Source: Drosophila miranda
Taxonomy: Eukaryota; Arthropoda; Insecta; Diptera; Drosophilidae
Direction of reading: 5' to 3'
DNA length: 64,000 bases
Assembly (NCBI RefSeq): GCF_003369915.1
Contig: NW_022881625.1
Coordinates: 3,410,001 to 3,474,000, forward strand
Shown here: one piece after another, positions 35,649-48,000 of the stretch
How positions within the stretch are numbered: the stretch's first letter is position 1
Layout of the letters: each line of letters opens with the position of its first letter
Made by a program: the position numbers and the translations under genes
The notes under the pieces: generated by a model
The model's database searches: none
What the model was told of the DNA's origin: nothing
What the model saw: the letters and a program-made list of their open reading frames with translations, nothing else

Positions 35649-36956
35649 TCATCGTGGATTCGGCCACATGCGACTTTCACGTGGCGATGGGAGCTTCAAT
35701 TGATTGCCAAATCGAGGCCTCTCCTCCTGATTGACCGCCTGCTTTGACGGTGTGTTGGCGGCCGACGCCACCGAATTGTGGTTTACGAGGACATGGCGAA
35801 TTCGTGGCACAGCCACGCGATTGCGCTGATGCTGAGCCCCGCCGACGGGCAGCACTGAGGAGCGACTCGTGGGCACCAATTCTTCATAGGAGATCCCGGC
35901 TCCGCGGTCATTTTCAGTGGTCTCATCGGTCATATACTCGGAATCGCTGGGCGATCTTGTATCCGGCACCGCTGATTTTGTGCGTGGCTTTTTGTTCGAG
36001 CGTGTGCCAATGCTGCGTCTGCCCAATCCCCCGCTGCGACGCAATATGTTGTCCAGGACGCGGACCCGCTTTAGTGGCGACTTGGACGCCTTCAGCTGGC
36101 TGTTGGCCAGCCGCTGTGCGGTAGACGGCGACGGGCGAATCGAATTCAGAGAGCTCATGAGGCTGCGCTTGGCGTTGGGAGTCCGATACCCGAAGAGCTG
36201 GCGGCTGCTGATGGATTCAGTCGCTTGTGCAGATTCCCAGTGCTCTTGGTCATATTGGGAGTGATCAGCTGGATTGTTGGGGTCTTGCGCAACGACATTG
36301 TCGAGGTCGACATTGAGGACATGTTCTTCAAAGTTCGGGGCGTGCGAGGGGCCGTTGAACCGGCAGGCGGCGGTGGCATCATCAATTTGCTGCTGCTGCC
36401 CGTCCTCGTGGTGGGCGGGGCCTTCTTGCGGGCCGAGCTCTGCTTGGCCTGCCGATAGTTCTCCCATTCGCCAGCCATCAGCTCCAGTATGTTCTCGCCA
36501 TAAACCAGAAACGGGCCATGCGATTGCACCTCATAGGCGTGCACCAGTTCAGTGATCTGCTGCTCAATCTGCTCGATCTGCTCAGCTCCCGATCTCCGCC
36601 CGACGTTTTGAGAGCTCCTCGCGCAGATGCTCAATGCTTTTGTCCAGCTTCAGCTGCCAAATGATCAGTGGCACATCGTCGGGCCTCTGACCAATGTCCA
36701 CCGTCTCATGGAGGAGTCGGGTGAGGTCGCTGGTCTCGGCTCGGAGTGCGGCTATGTCATCCAGGATGGCCGCCTGCTTCTCCCGCGACTCGGTCAGCAG
36801 ATCCGTATAGAAATTATCCGCGTGCGCCTTGAGTTTGTGCAGAAAGTCCTCGCATGTCTTCGGCTCGAACATGAGGGACCACATTGAATGGAGCTGCTCC
36901 ACATGCTCGCCAGTCATCTCAAGGATCTCTCCCTTGATGGAGGTTGGGTCAACCAT
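35649..36956 (-). pseudogene. feo: PRC1/MAP65 (fascetto-like), copy 2 (central deletion)
   Basis: ATG 36956 (MVDPTSIKGEILEM), stop 35649. The N-terminal ~110 codons are open and the C-terminal tail is present, but the central ~900 bp that encode most of the coiled-coil rod and the RFNNRG signature are gone. The junction lies near 36570-36595, where a short filler (CTGCTCGATCTG) sits. One further base is missing near 36190 (CCGATACCCGAAG). The tail shows the full ancestral C-terminus (PRESRMWPNPR). It cannot cross-link microtubules in the normal way. Confidence 0.85.
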
Positions 36957-37131
36957 AGCCAATAGGAATGGGTCTTGTATTCGCGAATGGAAGGAATTTA
37001 TGTGATGTGTGCAGGATTTCGATTGCACAATGTGTTGCTCAAGGAAAATGCCTCCGCACAGATAAGTGACGCCTCTCGTGTTGGCACAAATTGCACAATG
37101 AAAATTTTGTGTGCTTGATTTGCCTCATGCC

Positions 37132-38996
37132 TCAAAGCACAAAACAAGTTGATTCTGATTGACGTGCGGCCAAAAAAACACCTACTTTATATTGCAAATA
37201 AGTTCCTTCAAGGTTTTCCAGTTGTAAAGATAATTTAGGATGAGAAATGTGTTTACTGTTGGGCAAATTGATCAGGGAGGAGCGGAAAGCGTTCTCCGTG
37301 GGATGATTGAACTCGATGCTAAAGTTCCGAATGAGTCGAGCGATGCCCAGCTCGAGCTCCATGTCCACGATGCGCTTTCCAACGCACATCCGGGGTCCAA
37401 ATCCGAAGGGCAAGAACACAAACGGATTCTTCAGCTTCAAGTCATTTGCCGGGCATTGCCCGTTGGAGTCTGTGGCGTTACGAATCCAACGTTCTGGCAG
37501 GAACTCAGCAGCCTTGGGGAAGTGCTCCTCGCTTGATAGCAAGCTCAGGGAACCATCGACACACAGGTACCAGCTGGCACTTGGTATCCGCTCAAAACGC
37601 TGTCCTGATTGAGAAATCGGCCATTGCCGATGACCAAAGGATAGATCCGTTGTGACTGTTTGATGCAGGCACGTGGATAGGGAACGTTCTTCATCGATGC
37701 CTCAGTGAATTCGGAGTCCTTCTCGGTAGAACCTTCATCACCTCTTCTCGGAGTACGGCCTGCTTCTCCGGATTCTTGGCAAGGCACAGCAAGGCCGCTG
37801 TAAAGGTACTTGAGGTCTGGAAAAAAAGGATGTATGAAGAAAGGGAAAGTATGAGAACAACAGACTACGTACGGTATCCACTCCGGCCATTAGCATGTCC
37901 ATGGCCATGATTGTGGCCACCTTCTTGTCGACCTTGAGAAGCTTTTCCAGTACACTCTGCTCGTTCTCAGGACGGACAACACCCTCTTTGGCTTCCTTCT
38001 CCAATCGTTTTACCGCCTCATGCCGATATAATGTACAGAATGGTGTCGAGAATGTTCATCATTTTCATCAGTTTGGGCGTTTTGAACATGCGCCAGGCGG
38101 AGGGCTTCAGCTCCAGATCAGCAGATACTTTAAAGAAATCTTCCAAGAAGTGGAAAAGCTTTGTGGCTTCGATCCTTTTGTTCGACTCCTTCAGCAGTCC
38201 CAACTGCCTGTCCAATGCCACGACGGAGACTGACTCCAGGGTCCAGCGATTGATGGTGTCTATGAAGTTATCAGGAACCTCTAGAGTGCTGGCATCACGG
38301 ATGGCTTTAATGCTTTAAATGGAAAACAGTTTTTAAGTATTTAAAGAAACACATTTGTGGAATGGCCTACCGCTGCACAAATTCCTGATTGACCTGGGAC
38401 ATTTTCTTGTAGTAAGGCCTCGCGTTCTTGGGCTGCATGAGGACTGGATTTACAGCCGATCGAAAGTCGCCCCACGCCTTTCCTTGGGTTGGTGCGACGC
38501 CCTCGACGCCCTGAAAGAAATCCTTTCTGTGCGTCTGCCGATGGTACAAAAGAGCGTCGGCGCCAGGCCTGTTTGGCCACGTGCCCTCGTGCCGGAATAC
38601 TACCTCGAAGTCCTTGGGATTGTGTGTACTCAACATGGGAGGTCCTCCCATGATGCCTGGCACAACATGAATGCTGCCATAGTCTTCGCGCATGGCCATT
38701 ATCAACTCCGCAAGGTCCTTGTTCTTATATTTACCCCCTGGCATGAACATTTTGGGAATCAGAGATATCAAATTGGCCCGAGGCACCTGCCTGAAGGGAC
38801 GCGCCTGCTGCCACTCTGCATCGTCTCGGGTTAGAGCTGCAGCAGCTGTGGTCTGTCGGCGCTGGAAATGATCGGTATTGAGGCATTTTACATACCAAAT
38901 CATTGCCACCTTCTATCCTCTAACCTGCTGTCCACTGAAAGAGACGGCCGCCACTTGCTTGTGAGCTACGGCAATTCCACTACGGATTTTCAACAT
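37132..38996 (-). pseudogene. CYP12 second paralogue, copy D (chimeric, broken)
   Basis: Exons 38996-38925, 38861-38371, 38312-37873 and 37816-37132. Exons 1-3 belong to a second CYP12 paralogue (leader [28 protein letters not shown] in place of [14 protein letters not shown]). Exon 4 with the heme loop [10 protein letters not shown] is practically identical to the first paralogue, so the gene is a recombinant with a switch near intron 3. Exon 3 is 8 bp short (440 rather than 448 bp) around 38010-38035, breaking the frame, and exon 4 has single-base losses near 37550 and 37727. Otherwise the splice sites look usable. It is the only copy that shows this paralogue beyond exon 2. Confidence 0.85.
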
Positions 38997-39999
38997 ATTT
39001 TTGCCTCATTCGTATAATCATAATATAAGTAATATGGAATTACATTTGATGTGCAGGAATTAAAGTTCAGTTTGTCGATATTTTAATAGCTATTCCATCG
39101 CCATGTTTAACGCACAAATGATTGTAACTTTTAAGGAAATCAATTTTCTATAGGTTTTTTTTCCATTTTTTAAACGAAGTCAAATAAAATATACCCCACC
39201 ATTCCCTAGAAAATGTTTGAGTATCATGATGACTCGCAAATATGATATCTAATCAGTTGCACAACTGATTAGCAATTTGCTGGTAAACAATTATATACAG
39301 GTTCTACAGCACTTACCAAGAGATACGAACACTTCAATTGTTGGGAAAGGTAAGCTTTCCATGTCAACAATTCAGAGCCTTATTGATGTTTATATTTGTA
39401 GGTTTTACATGTTTAAAGGTAGGTCTGAAACAGGACCAATATCAAAACGTCGTTCATATGATAGCTATATAATGTGGTTCCTTATTGATTTTTATGTTTG
39501 TAGGTTCTACATGTTCAAAGGTAGATCCTCTTCCATGCCATAATCAATACTTCGTTCTCTATGACAGCTATTGATATTGTCGTTCCTTATATATGTTTAT
39601 ATTTGTAGGTTCTATCGATACTTCGTTTATATGTCATTCGATGTGCTCTGTTTCGAAGAATGATCTGTGTATTCATGAAACTTAATGAGCTTCAAAACTG
39701 AGAGACTAGTTTGAATAGAAACAGGTATAAGATGGATAGACGGACATGGCTAAATCGACTTGCATATTAATCTAGGAATATAGTATTATGATTGATCTGA
39801 CTCTCAATGAAATGAAACAAATAAATCGCCATAATTATGGCATCAGATTTTTTGGCCAAATTTAATTTATTGGGCATGGAATGGTCGGTAGACTGCCGAA
39901 AGTTTTGGGCCTGATAATAATATAAACAAGCTAATCTTTAGCGCTTTTTTATATCTTGTTATTTTTTTTTTTGGTTCGGTTGTCCTTCTTGAAGGTAAT
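38997..39999. other. Upstream region of CYP12 copy D and PRC1 copy 3 3' side
   Basis: No gene. 38997-39370 is the 5' flank of the second CYP12 paralogue. 39378-39625 holds a short tandem repeat. From about 39772 the sequence is the common CYP12-to-PRC1 spacer without a Helitron-like insertion (the empty site is around 39942-39972). Confidence 0.6.
39378..39625. repeat. Three degenerate ~102-bp tandem units
   Basis: Units start near 39378, 39480 and 39585. Each begins with CCTTAT, then TTTGTAGGTT(T/C)TA and, in the first two, CATGTT(T/C)AAAGGTAG. At 2804-2890 the inverted counterpart has fewer units, apparently lost by recombination between repeats. Confidence 0.7.
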
Positions 40000-41906
40000 T
40001 TAACTTGTGGGCACCAATTCTTCATAGGAGATCCCGGCTCCGCGGTCATTTTCAGTGGTCTCATCGGTCATATACTCGGAATCGCTGGGCGATCTTGTAT
40101 CCGCCACCGCTGATTTTGTGCGTGGCTTCTTGTTCGAGCGTGTGCCAATGCTGCGTCTGCCCAATCCCCCGCTGCGACGCAATATGTTGTCCAGGACGCG
40201 GACCCGCTTTAGTGGCGACTTGGACGCCTTCAGCTGGCTGTTGGCCAGCCGCTGTGCGGTAGACGGCGACGGGCGAATCGAATTCAGAGAGCTCATGAGG
40301 CTGCGCTTGGCGTTGGGAGTCCGATACCCCGAAGAGCTGGCGGCTGCTGATGGATTCAGTCGCTTGTGCAGATTCCCAGTGCTCTTGGTCATATTGGGAG
40401 TGATCAGCTGGATTGTCGTGGTCTTGCGCAACGACATTGTCGAGGTCGACATTGAGGACATGTTCTTCAAAGTTCGGGGCGTGCGAGGGGCCGTTGAACC
40501 GGCAGTCGGCGGTGGCATCATCAATTTGCTGCTGCTGCCCGTCCTCGTGGTGGGCGGGGCCTTCTTGCGGGCCGAGCTCTGCTTGGCCTGCCGATAGTTC
40601 TCCCATTCGCCAGCCATCAGCTCCAGTATGTTCTCGCCATAAACCAGAAACGGGCCATGCGATTGCACCTCATAGGCGTGCACCAGTTCAGTGATCTGCT
40701 GCTCAATCTTGGGCAGCTTCGAGGTGATGGCCTTTTCCTCCTTTTCCTCTTTAAGGAACTGGCTGCCACGATTGTTGAAACGATTCGGCTCGTTGGCCTT
40801 TGCCTCTAGAGCCTGCATGCGGGACCAAAGTTCTGCACGGCTCTCGTACAGATCGAAAATCTCCTTGTTGCACTTGTAGAAGCTCTTCAGATCATCCAGC
40901 TCCAGCTCGTGCAGCTCCAACAGGTCTTCGTTGTAATACTTATTGTAGTAGTTGGAGAAACGCTTGCGCTCCTGCTGGCTCTTGAGCGTTAGATCCCACC
41001 ACTTGCTTATCTCGACGCGCAGCTGCTCGATGAACGTCTTGAGGTTCTGGCTGCGCAGTGCCTGGCGGCGCTGCAGCTCCGAATGGAGGATGTCATAGGT
41101 GCGCTGCGTATTCTCGGTGCACTCGCGCGCTCGTCGCATGGCGCTCTCGTCCGTCTCCTGGAGGCGATCCCACAGCACGTAGATCTTCTCGCGCATGTCA
41201 TGGATTTTGGAGCGCAGCTCCTGGATCTGCTCGGCATAACTGTTGCGCATCTGCCGCAGCCGCTCTAGTGTCTCTGGTGTTAGATTGTGGCTCAGATCGT
41301 TCAGTAGGCGATCCTCTGCATCGGTCTGGGGCATCAGCTCGAGCATCTTCATGTCATGCTTTATGGCCTTGCGCAGCTGGTCCAGCTCCGTCTGGCGCAC
41401 TGCGCGCTGAGAGCGCAGGTTGTCGAGATGGTCGCGAAAGCCGTCCATCTCATCGGGCAGGGGCAGCGGGTCCGCCAGTAGAGGGAACGGCAGTGCGCCC
41501 AGCTCTTCGCAGAGCTGCTCCTGCTGGAGCAGCAGCTCCCCGATCTCCGCCCGACGTTTCGAGAGCTCCTCGCGCAGATGCTCAATGCTTTTGTCCAGCT
41601 TCAGCTGCCATATGATCAGTGGCACATCGTCGGGCCTCTGACCAATGTCCACCGTCTCATAGAGGAGTCGGGTGAGGTCGCTGGCCTCGGCTCGGAGTGC
41701 GGCTATGTCATCCAGGATGGCCGCCTGCTTCTCCCGCGACTCGGTCAGCAGATGCGTATAGAAATTATCCGCGTGCGCCTTGAGTTTGTGCAGAAAGTCC
41801 TCGCATGTCTTCGGCTCGAACATGAGGGACCACATTGAATTGAGCTGCTCCACATGCTCGCCAGTCATCTCAAGGATCTCTCCCTTGATGGAGGTTGGGC
41901 AACCAT
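40000..41906 (-). CDS. feo: PRC1/MAP65 (fascetto-like), copy 3 (longest open copy, C-terminus truncated)
   Basis: One intron-free frame of 622 codons from an internal ATG at 41868 (MTGEHVEQLNSM) to a TAA at 40000. The ancestral ATG (41904-41906) is present, but one T is missing two codons later, so that start goes out of frame. The protein has a long predicted coiled coil (about 1-340), the YVLWDRLQ region, the PRC1-type microtubule-binding segment with NRFNNRGSQFLKEEK (about 357-372), and a basic Ser/Thr-rich tail. The last ~70 residues seen in copy 2 are missing because the gene ends at a deletion join (VPTS then stop). Intron absence may reflect retroposition. It is a candidate central-spindle cross-linker if translated from the internal ATG. 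Confidence 0.75.
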
Positions 41907-42081
41907 AGCCAATAGGAATGGGTCTTGTATTCGCGAATGGAAGGAATTTATGTGATGTGTGCAGGATTTCGATTGCACAATGTGTTGCTCAAGGAAAATG
42001 CCTCCGCACAGATAAGTGACGCCTCTCGTGTTGGCACAAATTGCACAATGAAAATTTTGTGTGCTTGATTTGCCTCATGCC

Positions 42082-45000
42082 TCAAAGCACAAAACAAGTT
42101 GATTCTGATTGACGTGCGGCCAAAAAAACACCTACTTTATATTGCAAATAAGTTCCTTCAAGGTTTCCCAGTTGTAAAGATAATTTAGGATGAGAAATGT
42201 GTTTACTGTTGGGCAAATTGATCAGGGAGGAGCGGAAAGCGTTCTCCGTGGGATGATTGAACTCGATGCTAAAGTTCCGAATGAGTCGAGCGATGCCCAG
42301 CTCGAGCTCCATGTCCACGATGCGCTTTCCAACGCACATCCGGGGTCCAAATCCGAAGGGCAAGAACACAAACGGATTCTTCAGCTTCAAGTCATTTGCC
42401 GGGCATTGCCCGTTGGAGTCTGTGGCGTTACGAATCCAACGTTCTGGCAGGAACTCAGCAGCCTTGGGGAAGTGCTCCTCGCTTGATAGCAAGCTCAGGG
42501 GAACCATCGACACACAGGTACCAGCTGGCACTTGGTATCCGCTCAAAACGCTGTCCCGATTGAGAAATCGGCCATTGCCGATGACCAAAGGATAGATCCG
42601 TTGTGACTCTTTGATGCAGGCACGTGGATAGGGAACGTTCTTCATCGATGCCTCAGTGAATTCGGAGTCCTTCTCGGGTAGAACCTTCATCACCTCTTCT
42701 CGGAGTACGGCCTGCTTCTCCGGATTCTTGGCAAGGCACAGCAAGGCCGCTGTAAAGGTACTTGAGGTCTGGAAAAAAAGGATTTATGAGATAAGGGTAA
42801 GTATGAGAACAACAGACTACGTACGGTATCCACTCCGGCCATTAGCATGTCCATGGCCATAACCGTCGCCACCTTTTTGTCGATCTTGAGCAGCTTTTCC
42901 AGTACACTCTGCTCGCTCTCAGGGCGGACAACACCCTCCTTGGCCTCTTTCTCTAGACGCTCTATAGCTTCGTCTACATACGCTGAAGTTATTTCTTGAA
43001 CGCCATCTAGGGACTTCATTAGCTTCATTAGCTTGGGTGTTTTAACGTAACGCCAGATGGAGGGCTTCATCTCCAGATCGGCTGTTAATTCAAAAAAATT
43101 GTCCAGGTACTTGAAAAGTAACACAGCCTGGTCGTTATCGACCGACTCTTTGAGCAGTCGCAACTGCTTGTCCAGAGCCACCACAGAGACTGACTCGAGG
43201 GTCCACCGATTTATAACGTTTAAGAAATCATCTGGAGCTTCCTGGGTATCGATATCACGGAGTGCTTTAATACTGTGAAGGGGGGAGAACATACTTGAGC
43301 GTAAACAGGGATTTATTATCAGTCATACGCACCGTTGCACAAACTCCTGGTTCACTTGGGACATCTTCTTATAGTAAAGCCGCACGTTCTTCGGCTGCAT
43401 TAGGACAGGATTTACAGCCGATCGAAAGTCGCTCCAGGTTTTTCCTTGTGTGGGTAACGCTCCCTCCACTCCCTGGAAGAAATCCTTTCTATGAGTCTTC
43501 CGATGATAGCGAAGAGTATCGCTGCCAGGCCGATGCGGCCACACTCCTTCGTTCAGGAACACGGCCTCGAAGTCCTTGGGATTGTGATTCATCAGGTATG
43601 ACGTACCTCCCATCATACCTGGTAAATATAAAATGTTTCCATAGTCGTCTTGCAAAGCTTTGAACAATTTCACAATGTCCAGTTTGCTATATTTTCCTCC
43701 AGGCATAAAATTCCGAACAGTAGACAGAAAAGTTGTACTAGGAATCTGATCAAAGGGACGAGCTTGTAGCCACTCTGCATTATTTCTGGGCTCTGCTACA
43801 GCTGCTGTGGTCTGCCAACGCTACAATAGATTTAAAAACGTATATCACTGTGATATCGGATCTATATGTATGTAGGAAACGAAGGAAAGAGAGAGACACG
43901 AAGCGGTCGTGTTTTCGTCGTGTCGTCGGGATAGAGCAGTAATCGGCTCTGAGAGAGCCGATAGCAAGAGAGAGAGATTAGTCAGTTGTCAGTTCAGCCA
44001 CTCATCAGACGTACACGCATATAATTAGTCACAAACATACTTGTAAAACTTGGAGCTGTTATAATTTTAAGTCCAACATACTTATCAAATAAATGTTACT
44101 CGTTGCCATCAAGCAACTTAAACTACTACAAATTGGGGGCTCGTCCGAAAATAAGCCCAAGACAACAACATTTGCAAGTGAGATTTGTGCGTGTATTTGG
44201 AAATTTTGGCGAACACGAGGCTAGAGCTACAAGGAGACAAGCGGCACAGAGACGACAATCTGAGCGCGTTCGTTCCAAAGAGAGCAGAAGCGACAAAACT
44301 ACGGCAGACGGCAGCAAACACAGCAAGAATCAAAACCTTCGTTGTTGTTGTTGTGCATTGCGTCTGAGAGGCTAGAGCTACAAGGAGACAAGCGGCACAG
44401 AGACGACAATCTGAGCGCGTTCGTTCCAAAGAGAGCAGAAGCGACAAAACGACGGCAGACGGCAGCAAACACAGCAAGAATCAAATCCTTCGTTGTTGTT
44501 GTTGTGCATTGCGTCTGAGAGGCTAGAGCTACAAGGAGACAAGCGGCACAGAGACGACAATCTGAGTGCGTTCGTTCCAAAGGAAGCAGAAGCGACAAAA
44601 CGACGGCAGCAAACAGCAAGAATAAAAGAACATTGATTGTTGTTGTGTTGCACTGCGTCGGACGGAGACTACAACTACAAGAAGAGACAAGCAGCAAGGA
44701 GACGACCATTTTGTAACAGCAGAAGCAGCGACGATTCGGGAAGCGACAAAGAGTTAACGGCGAACAGCGAGAGCAAGGCAAGGCAACAAAGAGAGGACGG
44801 CAACAGCGACATCGACAGGCAAGCGAGATCTGGATGTGGTGGTGTGTGTGCGTCAAATTTGGAGTCTGGAAAGTTCTGCGCAGAAGCGAGAGTTAACAAG
44901 GGTAAACCCATAGTAAGGTGAGCGTTAACAGAGAAGCGATCGTTAACAGTGACGACTTTAAAGGCGTTTTCGGAGTCGATGTTAACTGGAAAATTGTTAA

Positions 45001-48000
45001 CAGGCCAGCAGTAATAAGGTTGTTTAAGTTGATTTAATTACATTTTCTTAGATATAAGCTAATATCAATTATTTTGTATTTAAATCGTCACGATGCAAGT
45101 TGAAGAGATAATGACACTGAGAGTCGCACATTTGCGAGAGAATTTAAGAGAGCTTGCGTTGCAGACGACGGGACGAAAGCGCGATTTGCAAGATAGACTA
45201 TTAATACATCACGGCTTTCCAGTTGAGGATGAAGAAGAGTCAGAGAATGAGTCCGTAGTAACAGCAGTGGATGATACCGTAGCAGTTCAACCAGGTACGC
45301 GACAGGCAGAGTATAAATCTTGGTTTACGCTAAAAGACGTGGAAGGTAGTGTGTCACAATTTTCTGGTTCTAATAACCCCGACATCAATCAATGGATAGA
45401 GGAATTAGAAGAATGCGCAGCTACTGTTCAATGGAGTCAATTACAATTATTCATTTATGCCAAGCAGTTGTTAGTTGGTGCAGCAAAATCTTTCGTTCGT
45501 AGTTTGCGTGATATTCGTAACTGGAATTCGTTGAAGGCAACTCTGTTGGATGAGTTTAGTGTTAAACTGTCGTCCGTAGAAGTACATAGAATGTTGCAAA
45601 AGCGCCAGCAGAAAAAAGGAGAGTCGTTGCATGAGTTTTTGTATGCGTTAATGGAGATAGCCAAGCCAATTAAACTAGATGATGAGAGTTTAATCGAATA
45701 TTTTGTGGATGGTATACCAGACGCTAGGGCAAGTAAGGCAATGCTGTACCAAGCTAGAAACTTAAAGGAGCTTAAATTTCAGATCGATGTTTACCAGAAA
45801 GCTAGAGGCGGATCCAAGCCGATGAGTAAGAATTGGCCGCTGAGTAATAAAAGTGAGAGTTCGGTGAAAGGGTCGATGACAGAGAATTTTAGGAAATGTT
45901 TTAAGTGTGGAGACAAATCGCATTTGAGGAAAGATTGTCCCAAAAATGATTTTTGTTGTTTCAAATGTGGCCAACCAGGACACCGTGCTGCAAGCTGTAA
46001 TGTCAAGGTCGAAACCAGACAAGAAAAGAGATCGAATACGAACATTATTCGAGATAAGAAAGTCGTCAATAAGCCGTCAGGTATTTTCACTCCATCAGGT
46101 TTGGAATTAAAGGATATTAAGTACGCGAATTTGGTATTCCAAGGTTTGATTGATACTGGAGCAGATTTGTGTTTAATTCGCAGGAGGGTATTTTTGAAAT
46201 TTGGAAATCTTGAACTGATCGGCCAGGAGAAATGTTTAACAGGTATTGGAGATAGTCAAGTTGTAACTTTTGGTAGCTTTTCGATACCAGTGAAAATCGA
46301 TGAGATTGGAATGGAGGTAGAATTTCATGTCATTCCAGACGAGGATATTGGTTTTGAAGCCATTTTAGGAAGGACTATTCTGGATCATGTGGACATGCAA
46401 GTTTCTAAGACAGGAACAAGATTTGTTCGTAGAGTTTGTGGCGAGGATAAAGATAAGAAACTTGATCAGGTAGCATCGTCCTCATGCGTGGAATTGTTTA
46501 ATGAATATAAAGGCATTTGCATGTCAAGTATTGACGAAGTTGAGAAGGAGTTTTCAATTGATGTTGGTCATCTCAGTGAAGTACATGCTAGAGAGGTTAG
46601 GGGTATGGTAGGAAAGTACCAACCTCAGAGAAATGTAGATGCGACGATAAAAATGAAAATTGTATTAGTGGATGAGATACCAGTTTTCCAGCATCCGAGA
46701 CGATTACCGTTGTGTGAACAGGAAATCGTGGACAAGCAAGTGGAAGAGTGGCTGGCTCAGAAGATTATAAAGCCAAGTACATCGGAGTATGCATCACCAG
46801 TAGTGTTGGTACCGAAAAAGAACGGTAGCAAGAGACTATGTTGTGATTACCGAAAGCTGAATGAGAAAATAGTTCGCGATAACTTTCCAATGTCACATAT
46901 GGATACAGTGTTGGAGAAACTGCAGGGTGCAAAGTATTTCACCACGTTGGATTTAACGAATGGTTTTTTCCATGTGCCTGTAGAAGTCGAGTCTCAAAAA
47001 TATTCGTCTTTTGTGACTCAGAATGGTCAGTTCGAATTTTTATATGTACCATATACTCCAGCGGTGTTTACCAGATTTATAATGGCTGTGTTGAGAGATT
47101 TGGTAAAGAATAATGAAGCAGCAGTCTATATGGATGACGTTATTATTTGTAGTCAAGATATAGAAGAGGGTTTGTTAAAGTTGAGAAAAGTACTGAAGAT
47201 AGCGGAAATGAATGGGCTACGTATAAATTGGAGAAAGTGTCAGCTGTTACGACAAAAGGTTAATTTTCTGGGGTATATAATAGAAAAGAACACGATAAGA
47301 CCAAGTGATGAGAAGACGAGGGCAGTCGAAAAGTTCCCAGTGCCAGTTGATAAAAAAACAGTGCAGCGTTTCATAGGATTGACTTCTTATTTCCGAAAGT
47401 TTATTGAGGGTTATGCTGTTATTGCAAAACCATTGACAGATCTGCTGCGGAAGGATGTTAAATTTGAATTTAAGGAGATACATCAGGTTGCGTTTGAACA
47501 ACTAAAGGTAGCATTGAAGTTGGAGAAGTTGGAGAAAGAAATCCATACTGATGCATCAAAATGGGGGTATGGAGCCGTGTTACTGCAAAAGAGTTTGGAA
47601 GACAGCCAATTCCATCCAGTTCAATATATGAGCCGTAGGACTAAGCCATCTGAAGAGAAATATCCTGCTTATGACCTTGAGGTTCTGGCAATTATCGAAG
47701 CTTTAGCTAAATGGCGTGTATACGTTTTGGGTATAAAGTTCAAAATTGTCACAGATTGTAATGCATTTACAATGACGATCAAAAAGAAAGACGTTCCTTT
47801 GAGAGTAGCACGTTGGGCCATGTACCTACAAGATTTTAATTATGTTATAGAACATCGCTCAGGAACGAAGATGAGGCACGTTGACGCGTTGAGTCGTGTA
47901 TCTTGTTTTATGGTGACCGAAAGTATAGCTCATCGTTTGAAAGAAGCTCAGCTAACCGACAATTGGGTTAAGGCCGTTAAAAGTATTGTGGAGGACAAGG

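Noticed and set aside
40055-40597. 180-codon plus-strand frame opposite the PRC1 tail
   Set aside because: It is a shadow of the Ser/Arg-rich PRC1 C-terminus; it is broken in the other copies at different points and has no recognisable domain.
44118-44911. Long minus-strand Cys/Leu-rich frames in the LTR-element leader
   Set aside because: They come from the 151-bp repeat (GTTGTT runs read in reverse), have repeated identical segments and no family match.
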